Shown here: positions 6,759 to 15,240 of the stretch, one piece after another
Numbering within the stretch: the first letter of the stretch is position 1
How the letters are laid out: the number at the start of each line of letters is the position of its first letter
Source of the DNA: Sphingobacterium litopenaei
GTDB lineage: Bacteria > Bacteroidota > Bacteroidia > Sphingobacteriales > Sphingobacteriaceae
Length of the DNA stretch: 64,000 nucleotides
Assembly (NCBI RefSeq): GCF_014692495.1
Contig: NZ_JACOIJ010000001.1
Location: forward strand, 186,001 to 250,000
Reading direction: 5' to 3'
Position numbers and translations under genes: made by a program
Notes under the pieces: generated by a model
What the model was told of the DNA's origin: nothing
Databases searched by the model: none
Seen by the model: the letters and a program-made list of their open reading frames with translations, nothing else

Positions 6759-9032
6759 TTAATAAGTCAATGCCAGCCCCACACCAAAGCCCATATCGCT
6801 ATCATAGTGGGTACGTATACCTATATTCTTATTAATGATATACCTAAGTTCTCCCATATACTCTAAGTCGGTATTCACCATAAAACCACCTCTTAGTCTT
6901 TTTGAAATTGGTATATCTTCACGCATTAACTGCAATCTCACAATTCCATCATGATATACTTCTGCCTGAAAATTGACGAGCATAGGTAACGTATACATAA
7001 ACCCTAAACTGAACGCCCTGCGGGTATCTTTCTTGTTGGTTTGTCCAAATATGTTCTTTTCGTGTTCATCTTCTCCCATTTTACGGTAGCGGTAATCAAA
7101 ACCTACAAAGGGCATGAACCATTGCATCTTTCCAATGTATCTACCTAAATGGGTTTCTACTTCATAACCGTGCATACTATTATAGCCTAAACGCCATTCT
7201 GTTCCTAATTGGTAGCGTGCATTCATTAGCATAGCTTCTCCATCATTACCATTGGTTGCAAAATCGTTTTGTGCCATAAAATGAGGCATATTACTTTCTC
7301 TTTGCAATTCTTTATAGGCTTTTGCCTTGTCGGGTAGATAGGGGTTATTGTAGTCTCCAACTTCAAAGACCCTGTTCATTCCCGCCATCATGTGATATAA
7401 TATATGGCAATGAAAGAACCAATCACCTTCCTCATTTGCTAAAAACTCAATGGTATCTGTTTCCATAGGCATGATATCCAACACATTTTTAAGCGGCGAT
7501 TTTTCGCCTTTTCCGTTTATCACCCTGAAATCAAATCCGTGAAGATGCATTGGATGCCGCATCATTGAATTATTATAAATGGTAATCCGTAGAATTTCTC
7601 CTTTTTTTACAGGTATTTTGTCAGTTTCCGAAAGTATTTTATTATCCATGCTCCATACATAGCGGTTCATGTTGCCAGTAAGTGTGAATTTCAACTCTTT
7701 TACAGGCGCATCATTTGGAAGAGAGGTGTTATAAGGTGATTGCAACATAGCATAATTTAATGTTTTGATGTCTCCCAAGGCATTAGCGTTGTAACGGTTA
7801 GCGTCGTTATCCATATCCATACCCTCATGCTTACTGTGGTCTGCTTTTTTTGTTGCATCTCCGGTAATTTCGGGATACATCACTACATTCATGTCCATTT
7901 GGTTAAGGCTCATCTTCATGCCCATATCGTCCAAATCGCCATTCATTTTCATCATATCGTTCATCATCTTCATCCCCTCGAAATACTTCAATCGTGGGAG
8001 TGGAGAAATAAGCTGTTTGACCCCATCACCTATAAAGTAACTCGCAGATTGTGTCCTGTCTTCGGTTGTTGCTAAGAACTCGTAAGCCAAACCATCTTGA
8101 GGGATAGTCACTACAATATCGTAAGTTTCAGAAACGGCAATGATTAACCTGTCCACCTCTACAGGCTCAACATCATTCCCATCATTCGCTACTACTGTAA
8201 TTTTTCCTCCAGCATACCGTAGCCAGAAATAGGAAGACGCCCCTCCATTGGAAACACGCAATCTGACTTTGTCGCCTGCTTTTAGCTTTTTACCATCAAT
8301 TGTTTTCAAATCGGTGCTATGGCTACCATTTATTAGGATTTTATCATAGTAAACGTCACTGACATCCATCGCCAGCATCCGCTTCCACTCGTTTTTTACC
8401 TTTACCCCTAATTTTCCCTCCTTAATAGCTTCAACATATGATTGTGTTGCGCCTTTCTTAATGGCCGCCCAATCATTTGCATTGTGTAGCATACGGTTGA
8501 TATTATCGGGGTTAAGATTTGTCCACTCACTTAATATAATTGGAACGGTCGGCAAATCGTCAATTCCTTTTCTGAATGTCTTATCATCGCTTCTTTTCTT
8601 CATGATAAAACTTCCGTACATGCCAATCTGCTCCTGCAATCCTGAGTGGGAATGGTACCAGTGCGTACCATGCTGGATAATCGGAAAACGGTAGGTGTAG
8701 GTTGTGCCCGGTGCGATGGGTTTTTGTGTAAGCCAGGGCACACCGTCTTCTTTATTGGGCAGGAACACGCCATGCCAGTGAAGTGATGTGCTTTCTTTCA
8801 ATTGGTTGTGCACCACTATTTCGGCAGTGTCGCCCTCGGTAAAGGTAAGGGTGGGCATGGGGATTTGCCCGTTTACGGCAATTGCCCTTTTTTGCTTACC
8901 TGCATAGTTGACAAGCGTATCTTTTACATACAGCTCGTAATGCACCACTCTCTGTGCAAACAGCGTTTGCGTGCAAAGCAGTATCAGCACTGTTTGCAAA
9001 ATTCTTATAGGTATTTTATTATATCTGTTCAT
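6759..9032 (-). CDS. Multicopper oxidase (CopA-like) with C-terminal extension
   Basis: A 757-residue exported enzyme with a signal peptide ending near LFAQ (residue 27). All four copper-binding blocks are visible: HWHG at 85-88, HSH at 127-129, HPMHLHG at 493-499 and HCHILYHMMAGM at 541-552. It should oxidise Cu(I) to the less toxic Cu(II) in the periplasm. A Met/Asp-rich insert at about 354-410 (MNDMMKMNGDLDDMGMKM) is typical of copper-resistance oxidases. About 200 extra residues follow the last copper site. The final part alternates aromatic and polar residues and resembles the beta-barrel of CopB-type outer-membrane proteins, suggesting a CopA-CopB-like fusion (inference). It is the last gene of the leftward copper array. 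Confidence 0.9.
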   Translation of the reverse strand: MNRYNKIPIRILQTVLILLCTQTLFAQRVVHYELYVKDTLVNYAGKQKRAIAVNGQIPMPTLTFTEGDTAEIVVHNQLKESTSLHWHGVFLPNKEDGVPWLTQKPIAPGTTYTYRFPIIQHGTHWYHSHSGLQEQIGMYGSFIMKKRSDDKTFRKGIDDLPTVPIILSEWTNLNPDNINRMLHNANDWAAIKKGATQSYVEAIKEGKLGVKVKNEWKRMLAMDVSDVYYDKILINGSHSTDLKTIDGKKLKAGDKVRLRVSNGGASSYFWLRYAGGKITVVANDGNDVEPVEVDRLIIAVSETYDIVVTIPQDGLAYEFLATTEDRTQSASYFIGDGVKQLISPLPRLKYFEGMKMMNDMMKMNGDLDDMGMKMSLNQMDMNVVMYPEITGDATKKADHSKHEGMDMDNDANRYNANALGDIKTLNYAMLQSPYNTSLPNDAPVKELKFTLTGNMNRYVWSMDNKILSETDKIPVKKGEILRITIYNNSMMRHPMHLHGFDFRVINGKGEKSPLKNVLDIMPMETDTIEFLANEEGDWFFHCHILYHMMAGMNRVFEVGDYNNPYLPDKAKAYKELQRESNMPHFMAQNDFATNGNDGEAMLMNARYQLGTEWRLGYNSMHGYEVETHLGRYIGKMQWFMPFVGFDYRYRKMGEDEHEKNIFGQTNKKDTRRAFSLGFMYTLPMLVNFQAEVYHDGIVRLQLMREDIPISKRLRGGFMVNTDLEYMGELRYIINKNIGIRTHYDSDMGFGVGLALTY

Positions 9033-9045
9033 GATTTGAAAAATT

Positions 9046-9501
9046 TTATTTAATGCTGTCTTCCATTGTGCTAAACCACGCTATCAAAACCTGCTTATCC
9101 TCCGGTGACAATACTGCATTGCGATGAATTAGTGTGTATGATGACAACGGCATTTCCCCGTCCTTAACCTGCCCGGCCATAGCCCTGAACTTGTTTCGCT
9201 GCCTGCGGACAGAATAGTCGCCAAATTCGCTAAAGTTGAGTTCCTCTTTCCCCTTTTTTATATGCTCTGCCATGTACCATGCGCCGGGCTGGATACGGCT
9301 GTACCACGGATAATGGGTATTGTTGCTATGGCAGTCATAACAGGACTGAACAAGGATAGTCTTTACATTTTGGGGTACGGCGTACACCCTTTCGATATGG
9401 GTGGCTGGCACTTCAACCGCCTGGTTCCGTAAGGGCTGAAAGAACTGTATGGCAATCAGGACGACAGCCAGCCCCAATATGATTTTCTTCTTTATGGTCA
9501 T
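9046..9501 (-). CDS. Haem-binding domain protein (c-type, one CxxCH)
   Basis: A 151-residue protein with an N-terminal hydrophobic segment (about residues 5-22) acting as a membrane anchor or signal, followed by a periplasmic domain with one c-type haem site, SCYDCHSNNTHYPWYSRIQP. This arrangement matches the haem-binding domain family found in Bacteroidota. The gene lies between the copper lipoprotein and the multicopper oxidase with short gaps, so it is probably co-transcribed and may pass electrons in periplasmic copper oxidation. That role is inferred only from context. Confidence 0.82.
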   Translation of the reverse strand: MTIKKKIILGLAVVLIAIQFFQPLRNQAVEVPATHIERVYAVPQNVKTILVQSCYDCHSNNTHYPWYSRIQPGAWYMAEHIKKGKEELNFSEFGDYSVRRQRNKFRAMAGQVKDGEMPLSSYTLIHRNAVLSPEDKQVLIAWFSTMEDSIK

Positions 9502-9533
9502 AATTATTTTATTGTGGCTTCATCTTTTTGTGT

Positions 9534-9959
9534 CTACTGTTTTTTCACATACTTGGCATAATTCTCCTTGTTTTCAAAATAAGAAACTTCACCGTTATTT
9601 CCTGTCACAGCAATCACCGCATTAGCTTTGTCTACCTGCTTATGGGAATAGGGGTCTATCGCCATCCGCACGGTCACATCTTTTGGAATACGTTCCTTAC
9701 ACATTTCGCAACATCCGTAATAGGTTTTACCATCAAATTTTACTTCAAACTGCTTTTTGCCGATATAGGCATCGTTGACCATGCAGACTTCATCCGATGG
9801 AACCAATTCACCTGTTTGGGTAGTATGTCCGTTGCTTTCCGGAGTTGCCTGCGAATGCTGCTGTTCCGCTTCATCCTTATTTGACCCCGCCTGACCGCAA
9901 GCGGTGAATAGCAGGGTTAATAAGGAAATAAAGCCAATTATTATTTTGTTCATGTCCAA
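9534..9959 (-). CDS. Copper-associated lipoprotein with TRASH/YHS-like metal site
   Basis: A 141-residue lipoprotein with the lipobox LFTAC (Cys 21). A low-complexity linker is followed by a compact Cys domain, VCMVNDAYIGKKQFEV and then YYGCCEMCKERIP, the spacing of TRASH/YHS metal-binding modules. It is likely tethered in the periplasm and binds Cu or another soft metal. A second Met two codons in is an equally good start. It sits in the leftward copper array between the DUF305 and haem-binding genes. Confidence 0.8.
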   Translation of the reverse strand: MDMNKIIIGFISLLTLLFTACGQAGSNKDEAEQQHSQATPESNGHTTQTGELVPSDEVCMVNDAYIGKKQFEVKFDGKTYYGCCEMCKERIPKDVTVRMAIDPYSHKQVDKANAVIAVTGNNGEVSYFENKENYAKYVKKQ

Positions 9960-9979
9960 ACTTGTTTTTTTAAATTTTA

Positions 9980-10504
9980 TTATTTACTTTCTTCAAACTC
10001 TTTTAGCTTGCGCTTCATTAGTTCAATTTCTTCCGCTTGGGTTTTAAGTATATTTTTTTGCAGCTCTATCAGTTCCGGGTCGGTCAGGTGTGCCTTTTCG
10101 GACATCAATATGGCTGCTGCGTGATGGGGTATCATACCCTTTGCAAACTGCTTGTCCCCGACATTGATTTGTTCCCTGATACCAAACCATGAAAAGATGC
10201 CAACAGCAACCGAGATGATGGCAATCGCCCAATTCATCTTCCTGTTGGGGTACATTACTTTCATTATCGCTAATTCGATAAGCAGCATTGCCGAGGTCAT
10301 CAGCAGGGTCATGTACAAATTGTTGATATTGGGTATCAGGTTCTGCCACCCGTCAATCATGGCGTACATGATAAAATACATCACTGCGAACATTGCGACA
10401 GCCATCACCGCAAAGCGTTTGTACATGGCCGAAGCATGTTTTGTATTGTGCGTGCCATGCTCCGAGGAATGACCCGCATGGTGACTGTTTTGCATATTTT
10501 CCAT
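9980..10504 (-). CDS. DUF305 membrane protein
   Basis: A 174-residue protein with a His-rich N-terminus (several HH and H-x-H groups in residues 7-25), three hydrophobic segments at about 30-50, 58-80 and 90-110, and a C-terminal DUF305 segment with the hallmark KGMIPHHAAAILMSEKA. DUF305 proteins are common in copper and silver resistance loci, and the conserved HH pair is thought to bind metal. Within the array it follows a DUF3347 gene by about 10 bp, consistent with one transcript. Confidence 0.87.
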   Translation of the reverse strand: MENMQNSHHAGHSSEHGTHNTKHASAMYKRFAVMAVAMFAVMYFIMYAMIDGWQNLIPNINNLYMTLLMTSAMLLIELAIMKVMYPNRKMNWAIAIISVAVGIFSWFGIREQINVGDKQFAKGMIPHHAAAILMSEKAHLTDPELIELQKNILKTQAEEIELMKRKLKEFEESK

Positions 10505-10514
10505 AACCCGAAAT

Positions 10515-11180
10515 TTATTTGCTGTTAATTGTTTTTTCCACCTTACCGCAGGTCAGCATTTTAGAACCGTAGTAAGGGTTTTTGATTTCCTTGTTTTCGC
10601 TGAACCAAACAGCACCCTTACCGTCATTGAACATCGGGCAATGGTCCTGATACAATGTTTGCGATGTACCGAACAAATCAATCAGGTCTTTCAAATCTTC
10701 GCCAAGCGAGGCCAAATGTTCCCGCTGGTGGTGAATGTTGCCGACATTTTCCCCGATATGTTCTGCGTGTTCTTTAGCATCGTCCGCTATGTCCATGTAC
10801 TTTTTGTGCTTATCAGCAGGAACGGCTTTCATGTCCACTTTATTCAGGGTAGCTAACAGCTTTTTCCCTGAACTGGCGGCAGCTTTGTCATCGTCCGAAA
10901 CAAGGGCGTTCTTTAATGACAGATAATCGGTAACTATGGGCGCAATAGAAAAGTTTTTTGCTTCTTCTTTTCCTGTTGCTTTTGCTTCCTGACCGCTCGG
11001 AGTTTCACTCACAACGTGCGCAGCTACCGTATCATCCTCTTTTGGTTGGGAAGCTGACTGTTCTTGTGATACAACAGCAGTATCACTTGAAGACTGCTCG
11101 TTTTTGTTGGATGCCTGATTGCATGATACTGTTACAAATGCCATGATAACAGCAATGATTGATAATGTTAGATTTTTCAT
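10515..11180 (-). CDS. DUF3347 periplasmic protein (lipoprotein)
   Basis: A 221-residue secreted protein with the lipoprotein-type signal FVTVSC. A Ser/Glu/Ala-rich linker of about 60 residues precedes the DUF3347 helical domain. Its end carries the metal-site-like block QDHCPMFNDGKGAVWFSE followed by NPYYGSKMLTCG. It is a clear paralogue of the protein at 13646-14527, but it lacks that protein's HMA domain. DUF3347 domains often accompany CusB/CusF-type copper exporters and are presumed periplasmic metal carriers. The gene is directly downstream of the CopB-type ATPase (6-bp gap). Confidence 0.85.
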   Translation of the reverse strand: MKNLTLSIIAVIMAFVTVSCNQASNKNEQSSSDTAVVSQEQSASQPKEDDTVAAHVVSETPSGQEAKATGKEEAKNFSIAPIVTDYLSLKNALVSDDDKAAASSGKKLLATLNKVDMKAVPADKHKKYMDIADDAKEHAEHIGENVGNIHHQREHLASLGEDLKDLIDLFGTSQTLYQDHCPMFNDGKGAVWFSENKEIKNPYYGSKMLTCGKVEKTINSK

Positions 11181-11186
11181 TTTTAT

Positions 11187-13307
11187 TTATTTTTTGATTT
11201 TTAAAAAACTTGCGTTAATAGCCACTACAATGGTGCTTACACTCATCAGCACAGCACCCATAGCGGGACTTAAAACAAAATTCGGATAGAGTACGCCTGC
11301 CGCAAGCGGTATTGCCACCACGTTGTAGCCAACCGCCCATATCAGGTTCTGTACCATCTTTTTGTAGGTAAGTTTGCCGAAGTCAATCAGTTTGACCACA
11401 TCCCTCGGGTCGCTGTCTACCAATATGATATCCGCTGTTTCGGCAGCCACGTCCGTACCGGAACCCACGGCAATTCCAACATCTGCCTGTGTCAGTGCAG
11501 GTGCATCATTTACACCATCACCAGTCATTGCTACGATTTCGCCTTTTGCCTGAAACTCCTTTACTTTCTCCTGCTTGTTATGCGGAAGCACATTGGCCAA
11601 ATACCCGTCCATACCCAATTTTCCGGCTACGGCAGCAGCAATCCTGTCGTTATCCCCCGTGAGCAGAAAGGACTTGATGCCCATTTTTTTGAGTTCCTCA
11701 ATCGCCTGTGCCGACCCCTCACGGATGCTGTCTGCCAAAGTAATGAGTCCGATTACCCGGTCATCAATGAGAACAAAGTTTACTGTTTCGGCTACCTGAT
11801 TAATTTCGGCTGGAATTTCCGGCAAAGAAAGGTGGTTTTCGGTGAAGTAATTCGGGCCACCAGCTACAACACTCTTTCCGTTTACAACACCTTTTACACC
11901 TATACCCTGCATATAGCTAAAGTTTTCAGACTTCCATAACGCAAGCCTCTTTTCTTTCAATGTAGCCATAATGCCTTTCGCGATATGGTGTTCCGAATTT
12001 TGCTGTACTGCGGCAGCATACTGGATAACTGCATCGGCATTGTATTCGTCCGTAAAGGGAATAACCTTTTCCACGGCATGGGAACCTTTGGTGAGCGTTC
12101 CGGTTTTGTCAAAAATGATGGTAGATAGCTTACGGGTGGTTTCAAATGCTGTGCGGTTGCGGATGAGCAGACCATTGGTCGCCGATAGCGTTGTGGAAAT
12201 GGCGACCACCAACGGGATAGCCACGCCCAATGCGTGCGGGCAGGCCGTTACCATTACCGTCACCATTCTTTCAAGCGCAAAGGCAATATCTCCACTGCTT
12301 GCATACCAATAGGCAAATGTGCCTATGCCCACGGCAATGGCAATAAAGGTGAGCCATTTGGCAACTTTGTCCGCAAGGTTTTGCGTATTGGACTTAGTAG
12401 CTTGTGCCTCCTGCACAAGATTGATAACCCTGTTCAGGTAGCTGTCTTTTCCAACGGCTGTTACCTTAACTTTCAGCGCACCATCGCCATTGATAGAGCC
12501 TGCGATGACCTTTCCGTCCTTTTCCTTTTTTACGGGAACACTTTCTCCGGTAAGCATACTCTCGTTGATATATGAAAGCCCATCCAGAACCAATCCGTCG
12601 GCTGGAATTTTTTCACCCGGTTTTATGATAGCCGTTTCACCGCTTTGCAGGTCTTCGAGCTTTATCTTTACAGCTTCTCCGCCTCGTTCCACGGTAACAT
12701 CGTTGGGCAGTAACGCTACCAATGACTGTAATGCCCGTGAAGCAGCCATTTGGGAACGCATTTCCAGCCAATGCCCTAACAGCATGATGTCAATTAGGGT
12801 TGCCAGTTCCCAAAAGAAATCCATACCCTGCAAGCCAAATACAACGGCTACGGAATAGACATAGGCTACGGATATGGCGATAGCAACAAGTGTCATCATC
12901 CCTATGGCTTTGGCTTTCACCTCGCCAATCATTCCCTTTAGGAATGGTAAGCCTCCATAGCAATAAATCACCGTACCCAATGCCAGCAACACATATTTAT
13001 CGCCATTGAAAGCAAGCGAGAAACCTAACCATTGCTGTATCATGTGCGACAGGAGCAGTATAGGGATTGTAATGACAAGGCTTATCCAAAAACGAGTGAG
13101 GAAATCACCTGTATGATGTCCCTCATGTTTATTAAAGTTTTCGTCAGCATGGCCATGTTGAGAATGCCCGGAATGCCCATGTTCTGATGTGTGTTCATGA
13201 GAAACTGACGCACCGCCAACGGGAACCAATGCCATGCCACAGAGCGGGCATTTGCCCGGTTCGTCTTTTAGCACCTGTGGGTGCATAGGACAGGTATATT
13301 TTTTCAT
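11187..13307 (-). CDS. copB: CopB-type copper-exporting P1B ATPase
   Basis: A 706-residue heavy-metal ATPase. The N-terminus has a small Cys motif, YTCPMHPQVL...CPLCGM, then a His-rich stretch (residues 36-65). Membrane helices flank TGES (253-256), the metal motif CPH at 356-358 and the phosphorylation motif DKTGT with D400. CPH, rather than CPC, places it in the CopB-like P1B-3 group, which exports Cu(II) or Ag. The nucleotide-domain motif usually written SEHP reads SEHH here (438-441). A GDGVNDAP hinge follows. It is the central pump of the copper array, co-oriented with the DUF3347 genes on both sides. Confidence 0.92.
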   Translation of the reverse strand: MKKYTCPMHPQVLKDEPGKCPLCGMALVPVGGASVSHEHTSEHGHSGHSQHGHADENFNKHEGHHTGDFLTRFWISLVITIPILLLSHMIQQWLGFSLAFNGDKYVLLALGTVIYCYGGLPFLKGMIGEVKAKAIGMMTLVAIAISVAYVYSVAVVFGLQGMDFFWELATLIDIMLLGHWLEMRSQMAASRALQSLVALLPNDVTVERGGEAVKIKLEDLQSGETAIIKPGEKIPADGLVLDGLSYINESMLTGESVPVKKEKDGKVIAGSINGDGALKVKVTAVGKDSYLNRVINLVQEAQATKSNTQNLADKVAKWLTFIAIAVGIGTFAYWYASSGDIAFALERMVTVMVTACPHALGVAIPLVVAISTTLSATNGLLIRNRTAFETTRKLSTIIFDKTGTLTKGSHAVEKVIPFTDEYNADAVIQYAAAVQQNSEHHIAKGIMATLKEKRLALWKSENFSYMQGIGVKGVVNGKSVVAGGPNYFTENHLSLPEIPAEINQVAETVNFVLIDDRVIGLITLADSIREGSAQAIEELKKMGIKSFLLTGDNDRIAAAVAGKLGMDGYLANVLPHNKQEKVKEFQAKGEIVAMTGDGVNDAPALTQADVGIAVGSGTDVAAETADIILVDSDPRDVVKLIDFGKLTYKKMVQNLIWAVGYNVVAIPLAAGVLYPNFVLSPAMGAVLMSVSTIVVAINASFLKIKK

Positions 13308-13325
13308 AACAAGGGGTTTTAAAAG

Positions 13326-13631
13326 TTATGTTGCACTTAATTTTTTTGCCATCTCATGGGTCATTTCTTCGGCATAAGTACCATAGGCATCAACAAGTAC
13401 GCCTTTATTCTTACTATCATTAGACGATATGGCATAAATTACGGCATTGTTATCAGGACTGCTGTCGAGGCTTTCAAACCTATGAGTTTCCGTAACCGTA
13501 AAATCCTCCGGTTTTAGTTTCAGGCTCCTTGACGCACAGTAAAGGCAGTCCGGCAACAGACTAAAGTCCATACTGTACCCACGCTGTCTTAGGTCTTTAA
13601 GTGCCTGCACCATGTCATTGTACTGTACCAT
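13326..13631 (-). CDS. Small conserved protein of Bacteroidota metal-resistance loci
   Basis: A 101-residue protein with no signal peptide or membrane segment. It carries a CLYC pair at about 29-32 that could bind metal or form a disulphide. Relatives are often labelled phosphoribosylpyrophosphate synthetase, but I see no PRPP-binding or nucleotide-binding motif, so that name is not used. It lies between the CopB-type ATPase and the HMA-DUF3347 protein with gaps of about 15-20 bp, pointing to co-transcription. Function unknown. Confidence 0.75.
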   Translation of the reverse strand: MVQYNDMVQALKDLRQRGYSMDFSLLPDCLYCASRSLKLKPEDFTVTETHRFESLDSSPDNNAVIYAISSNDSKNKGVLVDAYGTYAEEMTHEMAKKLSAT

Positions 13632-13645
13632 AGCTTTCAGACCTG

Positions 13646-14527
13646 TTATTTAATGGTTTCGACCGTACTTCCGCAGGTGAGCATCTGTGAGCCGTAATAT
13701 GGATTTTTAACCGCATTCTCTTTACTTAGCCAATTGGCTCCCTTACCTCCATTGTACATAGGACAGTGCTGGTAATAAACGGGGGTGTCCTGTTTAGACA
13801 CTTTAGCCAGTGTGTAGATGCTTCCCGAAAGTGCCGCAAAAGCACTTCTTTGTTTTGCAACGTCTTTTGATTTTGAAATGCTTTCCGCATTGGCCGTTAA
13901 GTCCTGCATTACTTTCATCCAAGCCGTATGTTCCTCTGCCGATAGCTTATTCATATCGACTGCTTTAAGGGATGCGGCCAATTCAGCGGCATTGGCAGAT
14001 GCGGTCGCCGCATCGGTTTTTATCAAAGCGTCTTTCACTGAAAAGTAGTTGTCAAATACAGCTTTTAGCTGTGATCGGTTTTGGGCTGCATCTTTGTTAG
14101 CGGATGCTGCCATTTGGCCATGGTCGTGATTGCCATGTCCGGCATTCATGTCCATTCCCGCCTCTTTGTTTTTGGCAACCGTCTTCACGGGTCTATCATA
14201 CTGGCAGCAACCAGCCAGTTTAGCATATACGTCATCCGGCGCACGGAACTTCTCACTGTCATAACCAGCCAAAGCAATACGTTTCAGAATTTCATCCTGA
14301 TTTGTTTTGTCGCCGTCATAGGTGAGCGTAGCCATCTTGGTATCTTTGTTCCAGTCCACGCTGGCTACCTTTTTTACGTTACCTGCTTTTTCGATGGTGG
14401 TTTTGCACATACCACAATTGCCGTAAATCTTTACGGTTTCTGTTTTCGCATTCTTGATTTGTGCGAAGCCGTTTATTGATGATAGTAACACGGCGATTAC
14501 CATCACTATTTTTGATAATGATTTCAT
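13646..14527 (-). CDS. HMA-DUF3347 periplasmic copper-binding protein
   Basis: A 293-residue secreted protein with a signal peptide ending at GFAQ (residue 22). Residues 28-95 form a heavy-metal-associated domain with YGNCGMCKTTIE (the MxCxxC-like site). A CCQYD pair and a His-rich linker (HGNHDHG) follow, and then a DUF3347 domain ending in YYQHCPMYNGGKGANW and NPYYGSQMLTCG. It probably shuttles Cu in the periplasm to the oxidase or efflux parts. The C-terminal block is nearly the same as in the paralogue at 10515, so the two arose by duplication, with gain or loss of the HMA module. Confidence 0.87.
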   Translation of the reverse strand: MKSLSKIVMVIAVLLSSINGFAQIKNAKTETVKIYGNCGMCKTTIEKAGNVKKVASVDWNKDTKMATLTYDGDKTNQDEILKRIALAGYDSEKFRAPDDVYAKLAGCCQYDRPVKTVAKNKEAGMDMNAGHGNHDHGQMAASANKDAAQNRSQLKAVFDNYFSVKDALIKTDAATASANAAELAASLKAVDMNKLSAEEHTAWMKVMQDLTANAESISKSKDVAKQRSAFAALSGSIYTLAKVSKQDTPVYYQHCPMYNGGKGANWLSKENAVKNPYYGSQMLTCGSTVETIK

Positions 14528-14664
14528 AATAATTGCATTTTGAGAAACGGGGGATTGATAAACCCGTTTCTGTTTTAAATTTTAAGTAAATGATACAAAT
14601 AGGGGATTTGCAAAAGCCGGAACAGCTTCTGACAGGACACACCTATGGCTATCAGGCCATAGTT

Positions 14665-15051
14665 TTAGCTTATTTTAGGCGGTAGCCAAATGGAGAAAAA
14701 GCCCGAAGAATAGTAGGCTTCTTTGAAACCGAATTTTTGCTTTTTAACTGCTGCTAAGTGATTTTTTGCCTTTAATTCGATTATGGTTGGGACATTTAGG
14801 GAAGTGGTTGAAGCACCGCACCTGCAAGAGCTGTGTGAACAGCCGCCCCCGCATTTGTCACTTTTGCATTTTTTACAGGATTTGCCCTTGCAACCTTTTT
14901 TATGTTCTGATTTTTTGGATTTCTCCTTTGAGCAGGAAGACTGCTCGGTCTTTGTTGAATTTTTGGAACAGGCATAGCTCTGACTTGGCATCATAAAGAA
15001 AACCAAACAGAACAATGTCAAAATGCCTATATGTATTCTATAATTTTTCAA
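14665..15051 (-). CDS. Secreted Cys/Lys-rich small protein with C-terminal SIWxPPxI motif
   Basis: A 128-residue protein with a signal peptide (residues about 8-27, ending SYAC). A Lys/Ser/Cys-rich stretch with nine Cys within about 53 residues (for example KGKSCKKCKSDKCGGGC) looks metallothionein-like. The C-terminus is FFSIWLPPKIS. The start is a TTG. A -7 box TAACTTTG (15057-15064, minus strand) lies only 5 nt upstream, so the transcript may be nearly leaderless. The C-terminal motif recurs in the small protein at 18296, hinting at a shared sorting or partner signal. Metal binding is inference. Confidence 0.75.
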   Translation of the reverse strand: MKNYRIHIGILTLFCLVFFMMPSQSYACSKNSTKTEQSSCSKEKSKKSEHKKGCKGKSCKKCKSDKCGGGCSHSSCRCGASTTSLNVPTIIELKAKNHLAAVKKQKFGFKEAYYSSGFFSIWLPPKIS

Positions 15052-15056
15052 CGCAA

Positions 15057-15064
15057 CAAAGTTA
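15057..15064 (-). promoter_or_regulatory. -7 box for the Cys-rich small protein
   Basis: TAACTTTG on the minus strand matches the Bacteroidota -7 consensus TAnnTTTG and ends 5 nt before the TTG start at 15049-15051. No clear TTG element lies 19 nt upstream, so strength is uncertain. Confidence 0.5.
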
Positions 15065-15240
15065 CAAATTAGATTGGTTTTTTATGTGATTTTTAAGATT
15101 TTTTTGCTTATCTGAGCAAAACCACCTATCCACTTTTCCAGGATTTACAAAATACCCTTTTTTCGCCAACCACAATAAAAAATTGGCCGGAAAAAGGGCA
15201 TTTCTAAAACAGCTTGCTTATCACTTGAAAATATAACGAC

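Noticed and set aside
6675-6866. Plus-strand frame over the 3' end of the multicopper oxidase
   Set aside because: It is antisense to the beta-barrel-like end of the oxidase and has no start signal or homology.
13326-13631. Phosphoribosylpyrophosphate synthetase
   Set aside because: Relatives often carry this name, but the 101-residue protein has no PRPP loop or nucleotide motif and is a third of the enzyme's size.
14379-14642. Cys-containing frame overlapping the start of the HMA-DUF3347 gene
   Set aside because: It lies in another frame of the same strand across the signal peptide and upstream region, and it has no coding character. It is a shadow of the real gene.
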